From contig USCL01000012.1 of the NCBI GenBank assembly GCA_900553145.1, positions 1-27,738 on the forward strand: a stretch of DNA of 27,738 nucleotides, in the 5' to 3' direction. This stretch comes from an uncultured Desulfovibrio sp. Lineage in GTDB: Bacteria; Desulfobacterota; Desulfovibrionia; Desulfovibrionales; Desulfovibrionaceae. The translations under genes and the position numbers were made by a program. Positions 1-6,917 of the stretch are shown here, in pieces (position 1 is the stretch's first letter; the number at the start of each line of letters is the position of its first letter). Below the pieces are notes generated by a model. That model searched no databases. It saw only the letters and a list, made by a program, of their open reading frames with translations, and had not been told where the DNA came from.

Positions 1-357
1 TACTTTACTATTATTAAAATATATTTTACCATTATAGATACAATAACTATCCATCGAAAAGATTATAATTTATAATAATATATTTATACGACATTTAATT
101 CATTATTATTTTTAGCAGGCAAAAATATACTTATATAATCTTTTCACCTACCAAAGAAAAGCATTTAAACATGATATCATATTTATTCATTATAATATAT
201 TCTTTATATTCAAAATAGGGGTATTTAAAAATCCAGCCTTATCTTTCAAATCTGAATAGAAAGGAGTGTTTACTTACTGACTGCATGTAGACACTGAAGA
301 CAATTCTTTTGTTCGACTGCAAGTGTAGATAGGCCGACCTGCCCCAAGAGTACTGTT
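1..357. other. AT-rich gene-free left edge
   Basis: The first 240 bases are strongly AT-rich with runs of TAT/ATA and no reading frame resembling a protein. From about 250 the composition moves toward the rest of the window. No RNA gene or clear terminator was seen. This looks like non-coding or foreign DNA next to a phage-type regulatory remnant. Confidence 0.5.
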
Positions 358-507
358 ATGCCACGGCAGGCGGAGACTCAGAAAAAGGACGCTAGAATTT
401 TCCCTTCCTCGCATATCCGAGCTCGATTTCAGGAGGATATTTGGGATTGTAAAACGTGCATTGGGGGACCCACTTGTTCGAGAATAAAAAGGAGGGGAGA
501 TCAGTAG
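358..507 (+). CDS. Possible Cys-rich mini-protein (49 aa), phage-type context
   Basis: ATG at 358 opens a 49-residue frame ending in TAG at 505-507. The product is basic and contains the cysteine cluster CKTCIGGPTC near its C-terminus, which could bind a metal. The Shine-Dalgarno match is poor (AAGAG upstream). Its neighbours are a broken frame (545-802) and a CI-repressor-like fragment, which suggests phage or integrative-element regulatory DNA. I do not recognise a named family. It could be a chance frame; the cysteine cluster and the context are the only support. Confidence 0.25.
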   Translation: MPRQAETQKKDARIFPSSHIRARFQEDIWDCKTCIGGPTCSRIKRRGDQ

Positions 508-544
508 AATCTGTGGGCGCCCAACGAGTAAGCGCCATACCGTC

Positions 545-802
545 ATGGATGAAAAGGAGTTGCCGCTGGCGGTATTGCTTTCTGATGGCGATGACACGAC
601 GTTACTTAGACCTGTGCAGCCGTGGAAGGTATTTAAATAGGCTGCCTACCCCGCTCTCTAGGTGGGCTTGGAGGAGAAAAAGTATGATAATCGAACGGTT
701 CGTCAGTATCTGTCCATGGGGAGAATACGACAATCATGGTACGGAAGAAAATCTCAAAAAGACGGGGCGGCCCCCCGTCTTTTCACAGAAGCCTATCCAT
801 GA
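545..802 (+). pseudogene. Frame with two in-frame TAG codons, likely decayed phage-type DNA-binding protein
   Basis: One frame reads from ATG 545 to TGA 800-802 (85 codons plus stop) and is interrupted by only two codons, both TAG (about 638 and 659). The parts on either side look protein-like: an acidic N-terminal part (MDEKELPLAVLLSDGDD), then after the TAGs a basic part with YDNRTVRQYLSMGRIRQSW, which resembles a short helix-turn-helix DNA-binding segment. CAG-to-TAG transitions would explain both stops. Readthrough as pyrrolysine is an alternative, since some sulfidogens carry that machinery, but none is visible here. Most likely a decayed gene of a phage or integrative element. Confidence 0.35.
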
Positions 803-946
803 ATCAATAGAGAGTGGAACGTTCTTTCGTCGGACTGAAAAACTTTCGTTATCTCGCGACTCGCTTTAAACGTATCTATATGATGCATCTTAGTTTCATT
901 CAGCTGATTTGCGTCGTGATCTTACTCAGGAATGTTTTGAAATAAC

Positions 947-958
947 CTCTAATTAGAG
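947..958. promoter_or_regulatory. Perfect 12-bp palindrome upstream of CI-like frame
   Basis: CTCTAATTAGAG is a perfect palindrome about 50 bp before the CI-repressor-like reading frame. A phage-type repressor often binds such a site near its own gene, so this is a candidate operator. That role is inferred from position and symmetry only. Confidence 0.3.
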
Positions 959-1004
959 AAATCGCGCTCGGGGTATACAATGAAAGAGGAGGTAACACCT
1001 CTGA

Positions 1005-1388
1005 CGTGTCGAATGGGTAACTTGGACCTATCGGGCTATCACGGGTAGACGCACGGCTACCGATCTGGCCGACTTTTTCGGCGTCTCGCAGTCGGCGTTT
1101 TCCACTGCCGTCCGGCGCGGGAAGATGCCCTCCAGCTGGCTGGTCATTTTGATGCGCGTAAAAAATGTGCATCCGGAGTGGATACTCACGGGCAAGGGGC
1201 CATGCCTTATGACGCTGCGGCCCGAGCCGGAACGCTATGAAACAGCCGGCGAAGCGGCGGGACGCAGCGCCGATGAAGAAGCGCTCAGGCGGTTGCCGTC
1301 GCGTATGCTGGCCGAGGAGTTGGTCAGGCGCATCGCCGTATCGCAGGAGCACACTTTCTGCTCGGAGTGCTTCGGCAACCGCACTTAG
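1005..1388 (+). pseudogene. CI-repressor-like HTH protein, start codon missing
   Basis: The frame open from 1005 encodes a recognisable phage CI-repressor-type helix-turn-helix N-terminal domain: ATDLADFFGVSQSAFSTAVRR, then KMPSSWLV, and the family-like ending VHPEWILTGKGP. A charged tail with two amphipathic stretches follows. A stop (TGA 1002-1004) lies just upstream, and no ATG, GTG or TTG occurs in frame before ATG 1125, which falls inside the HTH domain. An AGGAGG motif (985-990) precedes it, and ATG 980 opens another frame that could be joined by a single-base shift. So this is either a frameshifted gene or one with an unusual start. It has no peptidase/dimerisation domain, as in many short CI-like proteins. 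Confidence 0.55.
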
Positions 1389-1421
1389 CGCATTGCCTTT
1401 TATCGAATCCGATGCCCCAAC

Positions 1422-1454
1422 AAAAAAAGGCCGGCAGTCCCCCACCGGCCTTTT
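1422..1454. terminator. Bidirectional rho-independent terminator
   Basis: A perfect 10-bp stem (AAAAGGCCGG, 1425-1434, with CCGGCCTTTT, 1445-1454) has a 10-nt loop, with an A-run on the left and a T-run on the right. It sits between the CI-like frame (plus) and the porin (minus), so it can stop transcription from both sides. Confidence 0.85.
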
Positions 1455-1472
1455 CCCCATAAACGGAACAGA

Positions 1473-2972
1473 CTAGAACGAATACTTTACCCCGATGCTC
1501 ACACGGTAGGAATCCTTGTCCACGTCATTGACGATCTTCCTGCCCCACGTCCCCTCGTCCAGATTCAGGCGGACATAGGCGGCCTCAACGGCGAGTTCCA
1601 GATTCTTGTAGATCTTGTAGCGGGTGTCCGCGTTCAATTCCCACGCGTCGTCGGACGTGGTGAGATAGGCGAACGGGCCGTCGATGCGGGAAGGATACGA
1701 GGTCATGATCGCGGCCTTAGGCATCGCGGAGTTGTTGGTGCCGTGGTAGTATCCGGCGCGCAGGGTATGTTTCAGGTCTTCCACGAACGAAATGTCCTTG
1801 AGGTGCAGCACAACGCCCCAAAGGCCACCGGGATTGTGCCCCAGCACCTTCCACGTCGCGATGTCGGTCCAGCCGCCGCCAAAGCCGAGCGCGCTCACAG
1901 CCCACGGCGTATTGTACTGCGGCAGGCGTTCGGAGCCGTTGTACGGATTGCCGTCGTCGCCGCTGCCGTACCATGCGATGAAGCCGGGAGTGGCCCAGTC
2001 AAGCGCGTAGTCCATCCGCATCGCGGCATACCAACCGGCACGGTCCAGCTTGAACGTGCCGGGGCCGTCCGCAAAGCCTTCATAGTCCGGGATTTCGCCC
2101 ATCTTCACGCTGCCGTAAGCAAAATCCCCGGCAATGGTGAGCGGGGAGAAAAAATTCGTTTCAGCGGTGATGCCGAGCCACCATGCGTTTTCGTGGGTTT
2201 CCGTATTCCGGCGGAAGGGGAACGTCTCAAACGTGTAACCGCTGCCGAGAATGGGATACAGCCCGGCCCGGGGGGCCCACGCCGCCGGGTCGTTGCCGCG
2301 GATATTCCCCATGAGGCTCTTGGTGCCCATGAAGCCGAACATGCCCCAAGGCGACACCTTCACCGCGTCCGTCTTGATGGGGACGACCAGGCTGAGCAGA
2401 TCCATGGCGTCGCCGGGGGTATCCCGGGGCGCGCCGTTGGCCGGGCTGCCGTTCTCATTCCAGCCGCCGAAGTTGCCGTTGAAGGGCCGGGCCCAGAAGA
2501 GCGTCGTCCCGACCTGTTCGGACCACGTCTGCGACAGCGTGATGCCCGCCACGTCATGCCCGAACACCGGGCTGAACCCGGAAGCCACGAATCCGGGAAG
2601 GATAATCGGCTGAAGGCCCATGCGGACGCGCAGATCCGTGTCCGGGACCTGCCAGTCGACGTAGGAATAACGGACCTCGATGTTCTTGGCGTCCGTGCCC
2701 AGCGCTCCCCCCTCGGAAGCCCTGCCCCAGTTGGTGTCGCCGACTTCGAAGAACACGACGCCCTTGAGGGCGCTCGAAGAGATGATTTCCACCTGCGTGC
2801 GCAAACGCTGCAAGGCGGCGAACCGGTCGTTCGGCCCGTTCAACGGAGCGACGTTGCTCCATTCGGCTAGAAATTCCCACGTGCCTTTGGCCTTGATGTC
2901 GACGGCCCCGGCGGTCGCCGCCGCCCCGCAGAGCATCCCCAACGTCAAACAGAGTGAGCACAGCCTCTTCAT
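1473..2972 (-). CDS. Outer-membrane porin, Desulfovibrio homotrimeric type
   Basis: The 499-residue product begins with a classic signal peptide (MKRLCSLCLTLGMLCG..., predicted cleavage after AGA, residue 23). It is rich in alternating aromatic/Gly strands typical of a beta barrel and ends in KYSF, the terminal Phe being the signal for insertion by the BAM complex. Desulfovibrionaceae encode several abundant homotrimeric porins of this kind for passage of small anions and organic acids through the outer membrane. The start at 2972 is preferred over an upstream extension because it opens the signal peptide and follows GAGGGG. It is the second minus-strand gene after the arylsulfotransferase-like gene, but a terminator lies between them, so it is probably transcribed separately. 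Substrate preference cannot be read from the sequence. Confidence 0.85.
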   Translation of the reverse strand: MKRLCSLCLTLGMLCGAAATAGAVDIKAKGTWEFLAEWSNVAPLNGPNDRFAALQRLRTQVEIISSSALKGVVFFEVGDTNWGRASEGGALGTDAKNIEVRYSYVDWQVPDTDLRVRMGLQPIILPGFVASGFSPVFGHDVAGITLSQTWSEQVGTTLFWARPFNGNFGGWNENGSPANGAPRDTPGDAMDLLSLVVPIKTDAVKVSPWGMFGFMGTKSLMGNIRGNDPAAWAPRAGLYPILGSGYTFETFPFRRNTETHENAWWLGITAETNFFSPLTIAGDFAYGSVKMGEIPDYEGFADGPGTFKLDRAGWYAAMRMDYALDWATPGFIAWYGSGDDGNPYNGSERLPQYNTPWAVSALGFGGGWTDIATWKVLGHNPGGLWGVVLHLKDISFVEDLKHTLRAGYYHGTNNSAMPKAAIMTSYPSRIDGPFAYLTTSDDAWELNADTRYKIYKNLELAVEAAYVRLNLDEGTWGRKIVNDVDKDSYRVSIGVKYSF

Positions 2973-3004
2973 GAAATCCCCTCGCTTCCTCAAATAGCAG
3001 GGCT

Positions 3005-3049
3005 CCGTCCCCCAACGGACGGAAAGATCTCCCCCGCCGCAGACGGGGG
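3005..3049 (-). other. Porin leader with two GC-rich hairpins
   Basis: Between the upstream terminator and the porin ATG lie only about 80 bp. They hold two perfect small hairpins: CCGTCC/GGACGG (3005-3022) and CCCCCG/CGGGGG (3031-3049). They would lie in the 5' leader of the porin mRNA, where porin genes are often controlled post-transcriptionally. No clear sigma-70 promoter was found here. Confidence 0.4.
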
Positions 3050-3055
3050 CATACC

Positions 3056-3103
3056 AAAAAGGCGGTTCGGATTGGAAAAACACTTTTCAACCAGAACCGC
3101 CTT
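3056..3103 (-). terminator. Rho-independent terminator of arylsulfotransferase-like gene
   Basis: Read on the minus strand, a perfect 10-bp stem (AAGGCGGTTC-type arms, 3059-3068 and 3094-3103) is followed by TTTTT. It begins about 20 bp after the stop codon of the gene ending at 3124. Confidence 0.85.
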
Positions 3104-3123
3104 CAACCAGCCTTATGATGCGC

Positions 3124-4566
3124 TTATTCTTCGATGTCGGCGGCCACGCACATGGCGGACAGGCCGAAGTAGCCCTTGGCTTCCTTGATCTTCACGGTGC
3201 TCTTCACGCCCGGCCCGGCGGCGCCGGGGACGCGGAAGGTGGCATTGTCGAGGCGCACGATGGGCGTTTCGACCGGCTTTTCAAGCTGCGGGACCCAATC
3301 GTAGGGCAGGCGGTAGGAGCGGTACACCATGTTCAGCGGCAGCGCCGTCCCCCAGTAGGGGCACACGTATTCCCAAACCAGTTCGTGCTCGGGGGTCACT
3401 TCGAAGACGCGGCCATGCGAGCCCTCGGTGATCATGGTGTTGCCGTTGGGCAGACGCTGTGCGCCGCTGATGAACGGGCTGTAGAAACGGTTGGCGTCGA
3501 GCGGCATCAGATACCCCGCTTCCTTCGGCGTCATCTGCCACACGATTTCCAGCGTGGTGGGGTCGATTTCCAGCACGCGGGAGTAGTCGCGCAGGGCGCC
3601 GCGGATGCCGGTGGGGGAACCGGGGTTCGGCGCGTAATAGCCGGCCCAGCCGCCGTTGTCGTAAATAAGGATGTTGCCTTCGCCGGGCAGGCCGCGCGGG
3701 ATCATGTGGCAGTGGTGCTGACCGATGATCCAGCCGAGCTTGCGCAGCTCGGGGGTCTGATCGAAGTACGGGCCGATCTTCCACACGATGTCGCCGGTGG
3801 CCTTCTCGATGATCAGGATGATGTTGGCGTCGCGGCAGTCGATGATGATGTTGTCGGGGTGGAAACGCTTGTCCCCGGCGTCGTACCACTTGTTCGGGCC
3901 GAGCACGGACATGGAGTTGGTGTGCACCCAGTCGCCCGCGACGTGGCTGTTGCCGAACCCGGTGTAGTAGTTGGGGTCGCGGTACATGAGGTTGCGGGCG
4001 ATGGCGTCAAAGCCCAGTTCCTCGAAGTGATCGGACACCTTCCATTCCCATACGATGTCGCCGTCCCAATCCACTTCATAAATCACGTCGTCGAGCAGCA
4101 TCTTGTCGGAAATGGCGGGCACGTGCACGTTCTTGTGGGCGAGGACCAACGTGTTGCCGCCGTTGGTCTTGGGCTCCATGCCGGGCACGTAGTACCCCAC
4201 GGTATTGCCTTCGCGCTGGTAGTCGTGGTGCTGGCGGGCCATCCACTGGGGTTCCTCGCCCGGATCTTCGATGTATTCGGCCTTGTCGAACTTCCATACG
4301 ATGTTGCCGTCCCAATCCACCTGCACGAGGTCGGTCTGGTCCTGAAGGCCGTACTTGGGATTGCGCTCGCCAAGGCTCCCCATCACGTAGCCGCCGGGCA
4401 GCATCTTGTTCGGGAAGCCCTGCAGGCCTTCCCACATGCGCACCTCATTGCCGTTCATGTCGATAAGCAGGGCGCCGCGTTCGGCGGCCTGCAGGATCGT
4501 ATAGCCGCTCCAGCATTTTTCGGGATTATAGATAGTCACGCCAGTGGGGAAAATCGTCGCGCTCAT
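3124..4566 (-). CDS. Arylsulfotransferase (ASST)-family protein, no signal peptide
   Basis: The 480-residue product resembles PAPS-independent aryl-sulfate sulfotransferases, which move a sulfate group from one phenol ester to another through a histidine intermediate on a beta propeller. Blade-like repeats are visible: VDWDGNIVWKF (84-94), VDWDGDIVWEW (165-175), GDIVWKIG (258-265) and similar. Candidate active-site histidines lie in DWVHTN (about 212-217) and GQHHCHMIPRG (about 282-292); the family-like motif AQRLPNGNT is at 369-377. E. coli-type ASST enzymes are periplasmic, but this N-terminus (MSATIFPTGVTIYNP) has no signal peptide, so it probably acts in the cytoplasm. GGAG precedes the start. 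It is divergent from a Crp/Fnr regulator that may control it. A different propeller function is possible. Confidence 0.7.
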   Translation of the reverse strand: MSATIFPTGVTIYNPEKCWSGYTILQAAERGALLIDMNGNEVRMWEGLQGFPNKMLPGGYVMGSLGERNPKYGLQDQTDLVQVDWDGNIVWKFDKAEYIEDPGEEPQWMARQHHDYQREGNTVGYYVPGMEPKTNGGNTLVLAHKNVHVPAISDKMLLDDVIYEVDWDGDIVWEWKVSDHFEELGFDAIARNLMYRDPNYYTGFGNSHVAGDWVHTNSMSVLGPNKWYDAGDKRFHPDNIIIDCRDANIILIIEKATGDIVWKIGPYFDQTPELRKLGWIIGQHHCHMIPRGLPGEGNILIYDNGGWAGYYAPNPGSPTGIRGALRDYSRVLEIDPTTLEIVWQMTPKEAGYLMPLDANRFYSPFISGAQRLPNGNTMITEGSHGRVFEVTPEHELVWEYVCPYWGTALPLNMVYRSYRLPYDWVPQLEKPVETPIVRLDNATFRVPGAAGPGVKSTVKIKEAKGYFGLSAMCVAADIEE

Positions 4567-4748
4567 CGGAGGCTCCTTTCCTATAATGGATTGCGCCCGG
4601 ACGCCGGTTCATACGCCTCAGGCAAGACAAAATGGAATGAAACGCAAGAGATATGGTAAAGTAGGCCCTTCCGCCAACAGGCTTGAACGATTGCCGCCTT
4701 GAGTCTATGGGCTCTTAGAGAGGGTTCCTTTATCCGTGAAAGCACCTT

Positions 4749-4828
4749 ATGATGGATGAGAAAACGGAAATGTAACCTGTGCAACAATTCACATAAAAAG
4801 CATAAGAACATTTCCGCCTATCCATCAT
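4749..4828. repeat. 80-bp imperfect dyad around Crp/Fnr-like site
   Basis: Two blocks are mirrored: ATGATGGAT (4749-4757) with ATCCATCAT (4820-4828), and CGGAAATGT (4765-4773) with ACATTTCCG (4808-4816). The palindrome at 4778-4793 lies in the middle. It sits directly upstream of the regulator gene at 4847. Confidence 0.55.
4778..4793. promoter_or_regulatory. Crp/Fnr-family operator candidate
   Basis: TGTGCAACAATTCACA matches the TGTGA-N6-TCACA layout of Crp/Fnr/HcpR-type sites with a single deviation. It is 54 bp before the start of the Crp/Fnr-family gene and in the same intergenic region as the divergent arylsulfotransferase-like gene, which fits autoregulation and control of the neighbour. 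Confidence 0.5.
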
Positions 4829-4846
4829 TGAGAAAGAGGGGGTTCC

Positions 4847-5554
4847 ATGACCGCAGAAATCCAAATGCCGCAACAGAACATTGCCATCATTTCCCATAGC
4901 GGTCTGCATGAGCCTTGGCGGGAAATTCTGCACATGGGGACACATCTCGTTTTTCCGCGCTCCCACTACAATCATCAAGCCACCACCGATTGCTTCTACT
5001 TTATAGATAAAGGACGCGTGCGGCTCACCTACACCAACGCGTGCGGCGAAGACCACGTCGTCATGTTCTTCGGCAAGGGCTGCATATTCAATGAAACGGG
5101 CGTCATCACCGGGGATAACGCCACAATGGCCTCCTTCCGGGTACTGGAAAAGACCGAGGCGTACCGTTTCCCCGGCTCGCTGCTCCACGACGCCGACTTC
5201 GCCCGCCGCTACCCCCACCTCGTCCTGAACATGCTCCGGGGCACGGCCACCAAGTTTTCCAACATGTTCAGCGTGAGCTTCCTGATCAAGCACGGCACGC
5301 CGCTGGCCCGCGTCTGCCGCTTTTTGCGCCAGCTTTCCCGCTGCCACAACAACATCAACGTTTTTCCGCTGGACATGACCCAGCTCGAACTGGCTTCGGT
5401 GCTGGACATCCACCGCGTTTCCCTGTTCCGCTGCCTGCAACAGCTGCGCGAACTGGGCATTTTGGTACGTTTCTCCCGCCATGAAATCGAATTGAGCGGC
5501 CTTGAACCGCTCGAAAAACTGCTGGAAGAGCAAGAAGAGGCGGAATGGGGTTGA
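4847..5554 (+). CDS. Crp/Fnr-family transcriptional regulator
   Basis: The 235-residue product has an N-terminal cyclic-nucleotide-binding-type beta roll (about 20-115; YFIDKGRVRLTY, VVMFFGKGCIFNETG), a linking dimer helix, and a C-terminal winged helix-turn-helix (about 165-215; MTQLELASVLDIHRVSLFRC, then LRELGIL). There is no N-terminal four-cysteine cluster, so it is not a canonical iron-sulfur FNR; the effector is unknown. ATG 4847 follows GAGGGGG. The gene faces away from the arylsulfotransferase-like gene and lies ahead of the Grx/Lpd/GcvH operon, so either could be a target. The family includes the sulfidogen regulator HcpR and the haloaromatic sensor CprK; I cannot assign it to either. 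Confidence 0.85.
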   Translation: MTAEIQMPQQNIAIISHSGLHEPWREILHMGTHLVFPRSHYNHQATTDCFYFIDKGRVRLTYTNACGEDHVVMFFGKGCIFNETGVITGDNATMASFRVLEKTEAYRFPGSLLHDADFARRYPHLVLNMLRGTATKFSNMFSVSFLIKHGTPLARVCRFLRQLSRCHNNINVFPLDMTQLELASVLDIHRVSLFRCLQQLRELGILVRFSRHEIELSGLEPLEKLLEEQEEAEWG

Positions 5555-5587
5555 TTCCCTTCTCCAGAGCGAACTTTTTTGAACTTT

Positions 5588-5616
5588 TTGCGAAAAAAGT
5601 AACAACGGTAACAATT
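5588..5616 (+). promoter_or_regulatory. Candidate promoter of Grx/Lpd/GcvH operon, with GTAACA repeats
   Basis: TTGCGA (5588-5593), a 17-bp spacer and ACAATT (5611-5616) make a weak sigma-70-like pair about 155 bp before the first gene. GTAACA occurs twice, at 5599 and 5608 (9-bp step), between the two boxes, so it could be an operator. Confidence 0.3.
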
Positions 5617-5629
5617 TTATGCCCCCCAT

Positions 5630-5753
5630 CCGGGTATAGGTAGAGGCAGAAATGCGGAGGACTCCCGTTCCGGCGCATTCTGCCTCTTCCTTGTCCATAC
5701 CCGGCGGCCAGCCCGCCGTTTGCAAAGCAACCCTTTCTGCCGGGCTTTCCGGC
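5630..5753 (+). ncRNA. Structured leader with mutually exclusive hairpins (riboswitch-like candidate)
   Basis: An outer stem (CCGGGTAT 5630-5637 with ATACCCGG 5697-5704) encloses a long hairpin (GAGGCAGAAATGCG 5643-5656 with CGCATTCTGCCTC 5674-5686, one bulge). The right arm of the outer stem shares bases 5702-5704 with a second perfect hairpin (CGGCGG 5702-5707 with CCGCCG 5713-5718). This in turn competes with AGCCCG/CGGGCT (5710-5715, 5741-5746). A last hairpin, GCCGG/CCGGC (5739-5753), ends just before the AGGAG ribosome site at 5759. Overlapping exclusive pairings are typical of regulatory leaders. I do not recognise a known riboswitch class, and the glycine consensus was not seen. Confidence 0.45.
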
Positions 5754-5770
5754 ATCACAGGAGCGCACAG

Positions 5771-6595
5771 ATGAGCATCACCCTGTATACCGCACCCGAC
5801 TGCCTGCGGTGCAAGATCGTCAAAGGTTTTCTCGCCGAACGTCAGATTGCTTACGGAACCGTGGACTTCAAGGCTGATGCCCAGACGTTCAACACCTTCT
5901 ACCGCGCCAACCGCAAAGCCATTTACCGCAACCCCGAAGGCGTGGAATTCCCGCTGTTCGACGACGGCACGGTCATCAAACAGGGCTCCGGCGAAGTCAT
6001 CGCCTACCTGCTGTCCGGCCACGCCCTTGAAGGCGCGGTCACGCGCAGCGACCTGCTGCACGGCTGGATTTCCGGCCTCTACCTTTCCCAGTGCCCGGCG
6101 GCGGAAGAGGATCACTTCGCCGAACTGGTGCGTCAGCTCGCCAAGGGCGGCCTCACGGTCTGCATGCAGACGGACGGACGCAACCCCGCCCTGCTCGAAC
6201 GCCTCATCGGGCTCAGCGTGCTGGCCAAGGTGCAGCTCAACATCCCCGGCCCCGCGTCCGTCTATGAGGCCCTCTACGGCGCAGCGCCCACCAAGGAGGA
6301 ACTCGCCAAGACCATCGAACTGGTGAAGGCGTTCCCCGACCACGAGATCCGTTTCCTCGCCACCCCGATCCCCGGCACTGACGGAGCCCGCTGGCCCAGC
6401 CGCGACGAAGCCGGAGAAACGGCCCGCATGGTCTTTGAAGCCTGCGGCGATCATCAGCTTCCCTACGCCATCGCCGCCGTGACCCCCGAAATGCCGCAGG
6501 GCATGCAGGGCCTCGACCCCGTGGCCGATCCCGTCATGCTCAAGTACCGTTCCGCTTCCCGCGAATTCCTGTTCAAGGCCGACATCGCGAAATAA
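5771..6595 (+). CDS. Glutaredoxin domain fused to radical-SAM-like barrel lacking the cluster motif
   Basis: The 274-residue product starts with a glutaredoxin-like fold (about 1-80): TLYTAPDCLRCK places a CxxC redox pair at the start of helix 1, and EFPLFDDG has the position expected for the cis-proline loop. Residues about 90-274 resemble the later strands of a radical-SAM activase such as NrdG or PflA (GGLTVCMQTDGRNPALLERL, VQLNIPGP, EIRFLATPIPG). The CxxxCxxC motif that holds the iron-sulfur cluster is absent, and a GGEP-like position reads SQCP. So it is probably a redox protein with a catalytically dead or repurposed barrel. It leads the operon with Lpd and a GcvH homologue. AGGAG at 5759-5763 supports ATG 5771. 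Domain 1 is fairly secure; domain 2 is an inference from motif resemblance. Confidence 0.6.
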   Translation: MSITLYTAPDCLRCKIVKGFLAERQIAYGTVDFKADAQTFNTFYRANRKAIYRNPEGVEFPLFDDGTVIKQGSGEVIAYLLSGHALEGAVTRSDLLHGWISGLYLSQCPAAEEDHFAELVRQLAKGGLTVCMQTDGRNPALLERLIGLSVLAKVQLNIPGPASVYEALYGAAPTKEELAKTIELVKAFPDHEIRFLATPIPGTDGARWPSRDEAGETARMVFEACGDHQLPYAIAAVTPEMPQGMQGLDPVADPVMLKYRSASREFLFKADIAK

Positions 6596-6917
6596 AAGCC
6601 GGGGCAGACGAAAGGGCCCCCCTCAACCGCTCCGGGGCGCACCCCTCCCAAAACGTTTGTTTGGCGGGAGGGTTGCGCGGCGGAAATCCGCAAGCGGCGC
6701 AAACCGCGCGTGGATGAGCTTGTATGCGGAAAAGAAAGACAAATCCCATCCGGCAGCCCCTTCCCCGCTTATGGCACGATGCGGCGGGGCGGGGCCGGGG
6801 AAAGACGGCCGAAAGCCGCGTCACGGGATACGCCTAAACGGCTCCCCGCACGGGTATCGGCAAAACGGGGCGGCCCCGCCGCACCCTTTCTCCGTCAGAC
6901 GCAAAGCGAGGCAACCC
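6596..6917 (+). other. Gene-free gap inside operon, with GC-rich hairpin
   Basis: These 322 bp separate the Grx-fusion gene from lpd. A strong hairpin is visible at 6637-6678 (GCGCA-C-CCCTCCC with GGGAGGG-T-TGCGC), followed by further short GC-rich dyads. There is no U-run, so it is not a standard terminator. It could be a processing site or attenuator that lets lpd and gcvH be expressed at a different level from the first gene. An open frame running into lpd from 6657 has no coding features and was not used. Confidence 0.4.

Noticed and set aside
456..869. 137-residue open frame on the plus strand
   Set aside because: Residue composition is not protein-like; another frame of the same DNA (545-802) looks more like a former gene.
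3115..4659. 514-residue open frame antisense to the arylsulfotransferase-like gene
   Set aside because: Val/His/Gly-rich shadow frame typical of GC-rich DNA; no ribosome site or family motif, and the opposite strand has a clear gene.
5555..5770. Glycine riboswitch upstream of the GcvH-containing operon
   Set aside because: The region is structured, but the conserved glycine aptamer core sequence was not seen.
4730..6454. 574-residue frame antisense to the Crp/Fnr and Grx-fusion genes
   Set aside because: Shadow frame; crosses an intergenic region and two genes with recognisable motifs.
6657..6917. N-terminal extension of dihydrolipoyl dehydrogenase
   Set aside because: The extension is basic, lacks homology-like features, and the FAD fold begins normally at the 6918 start.
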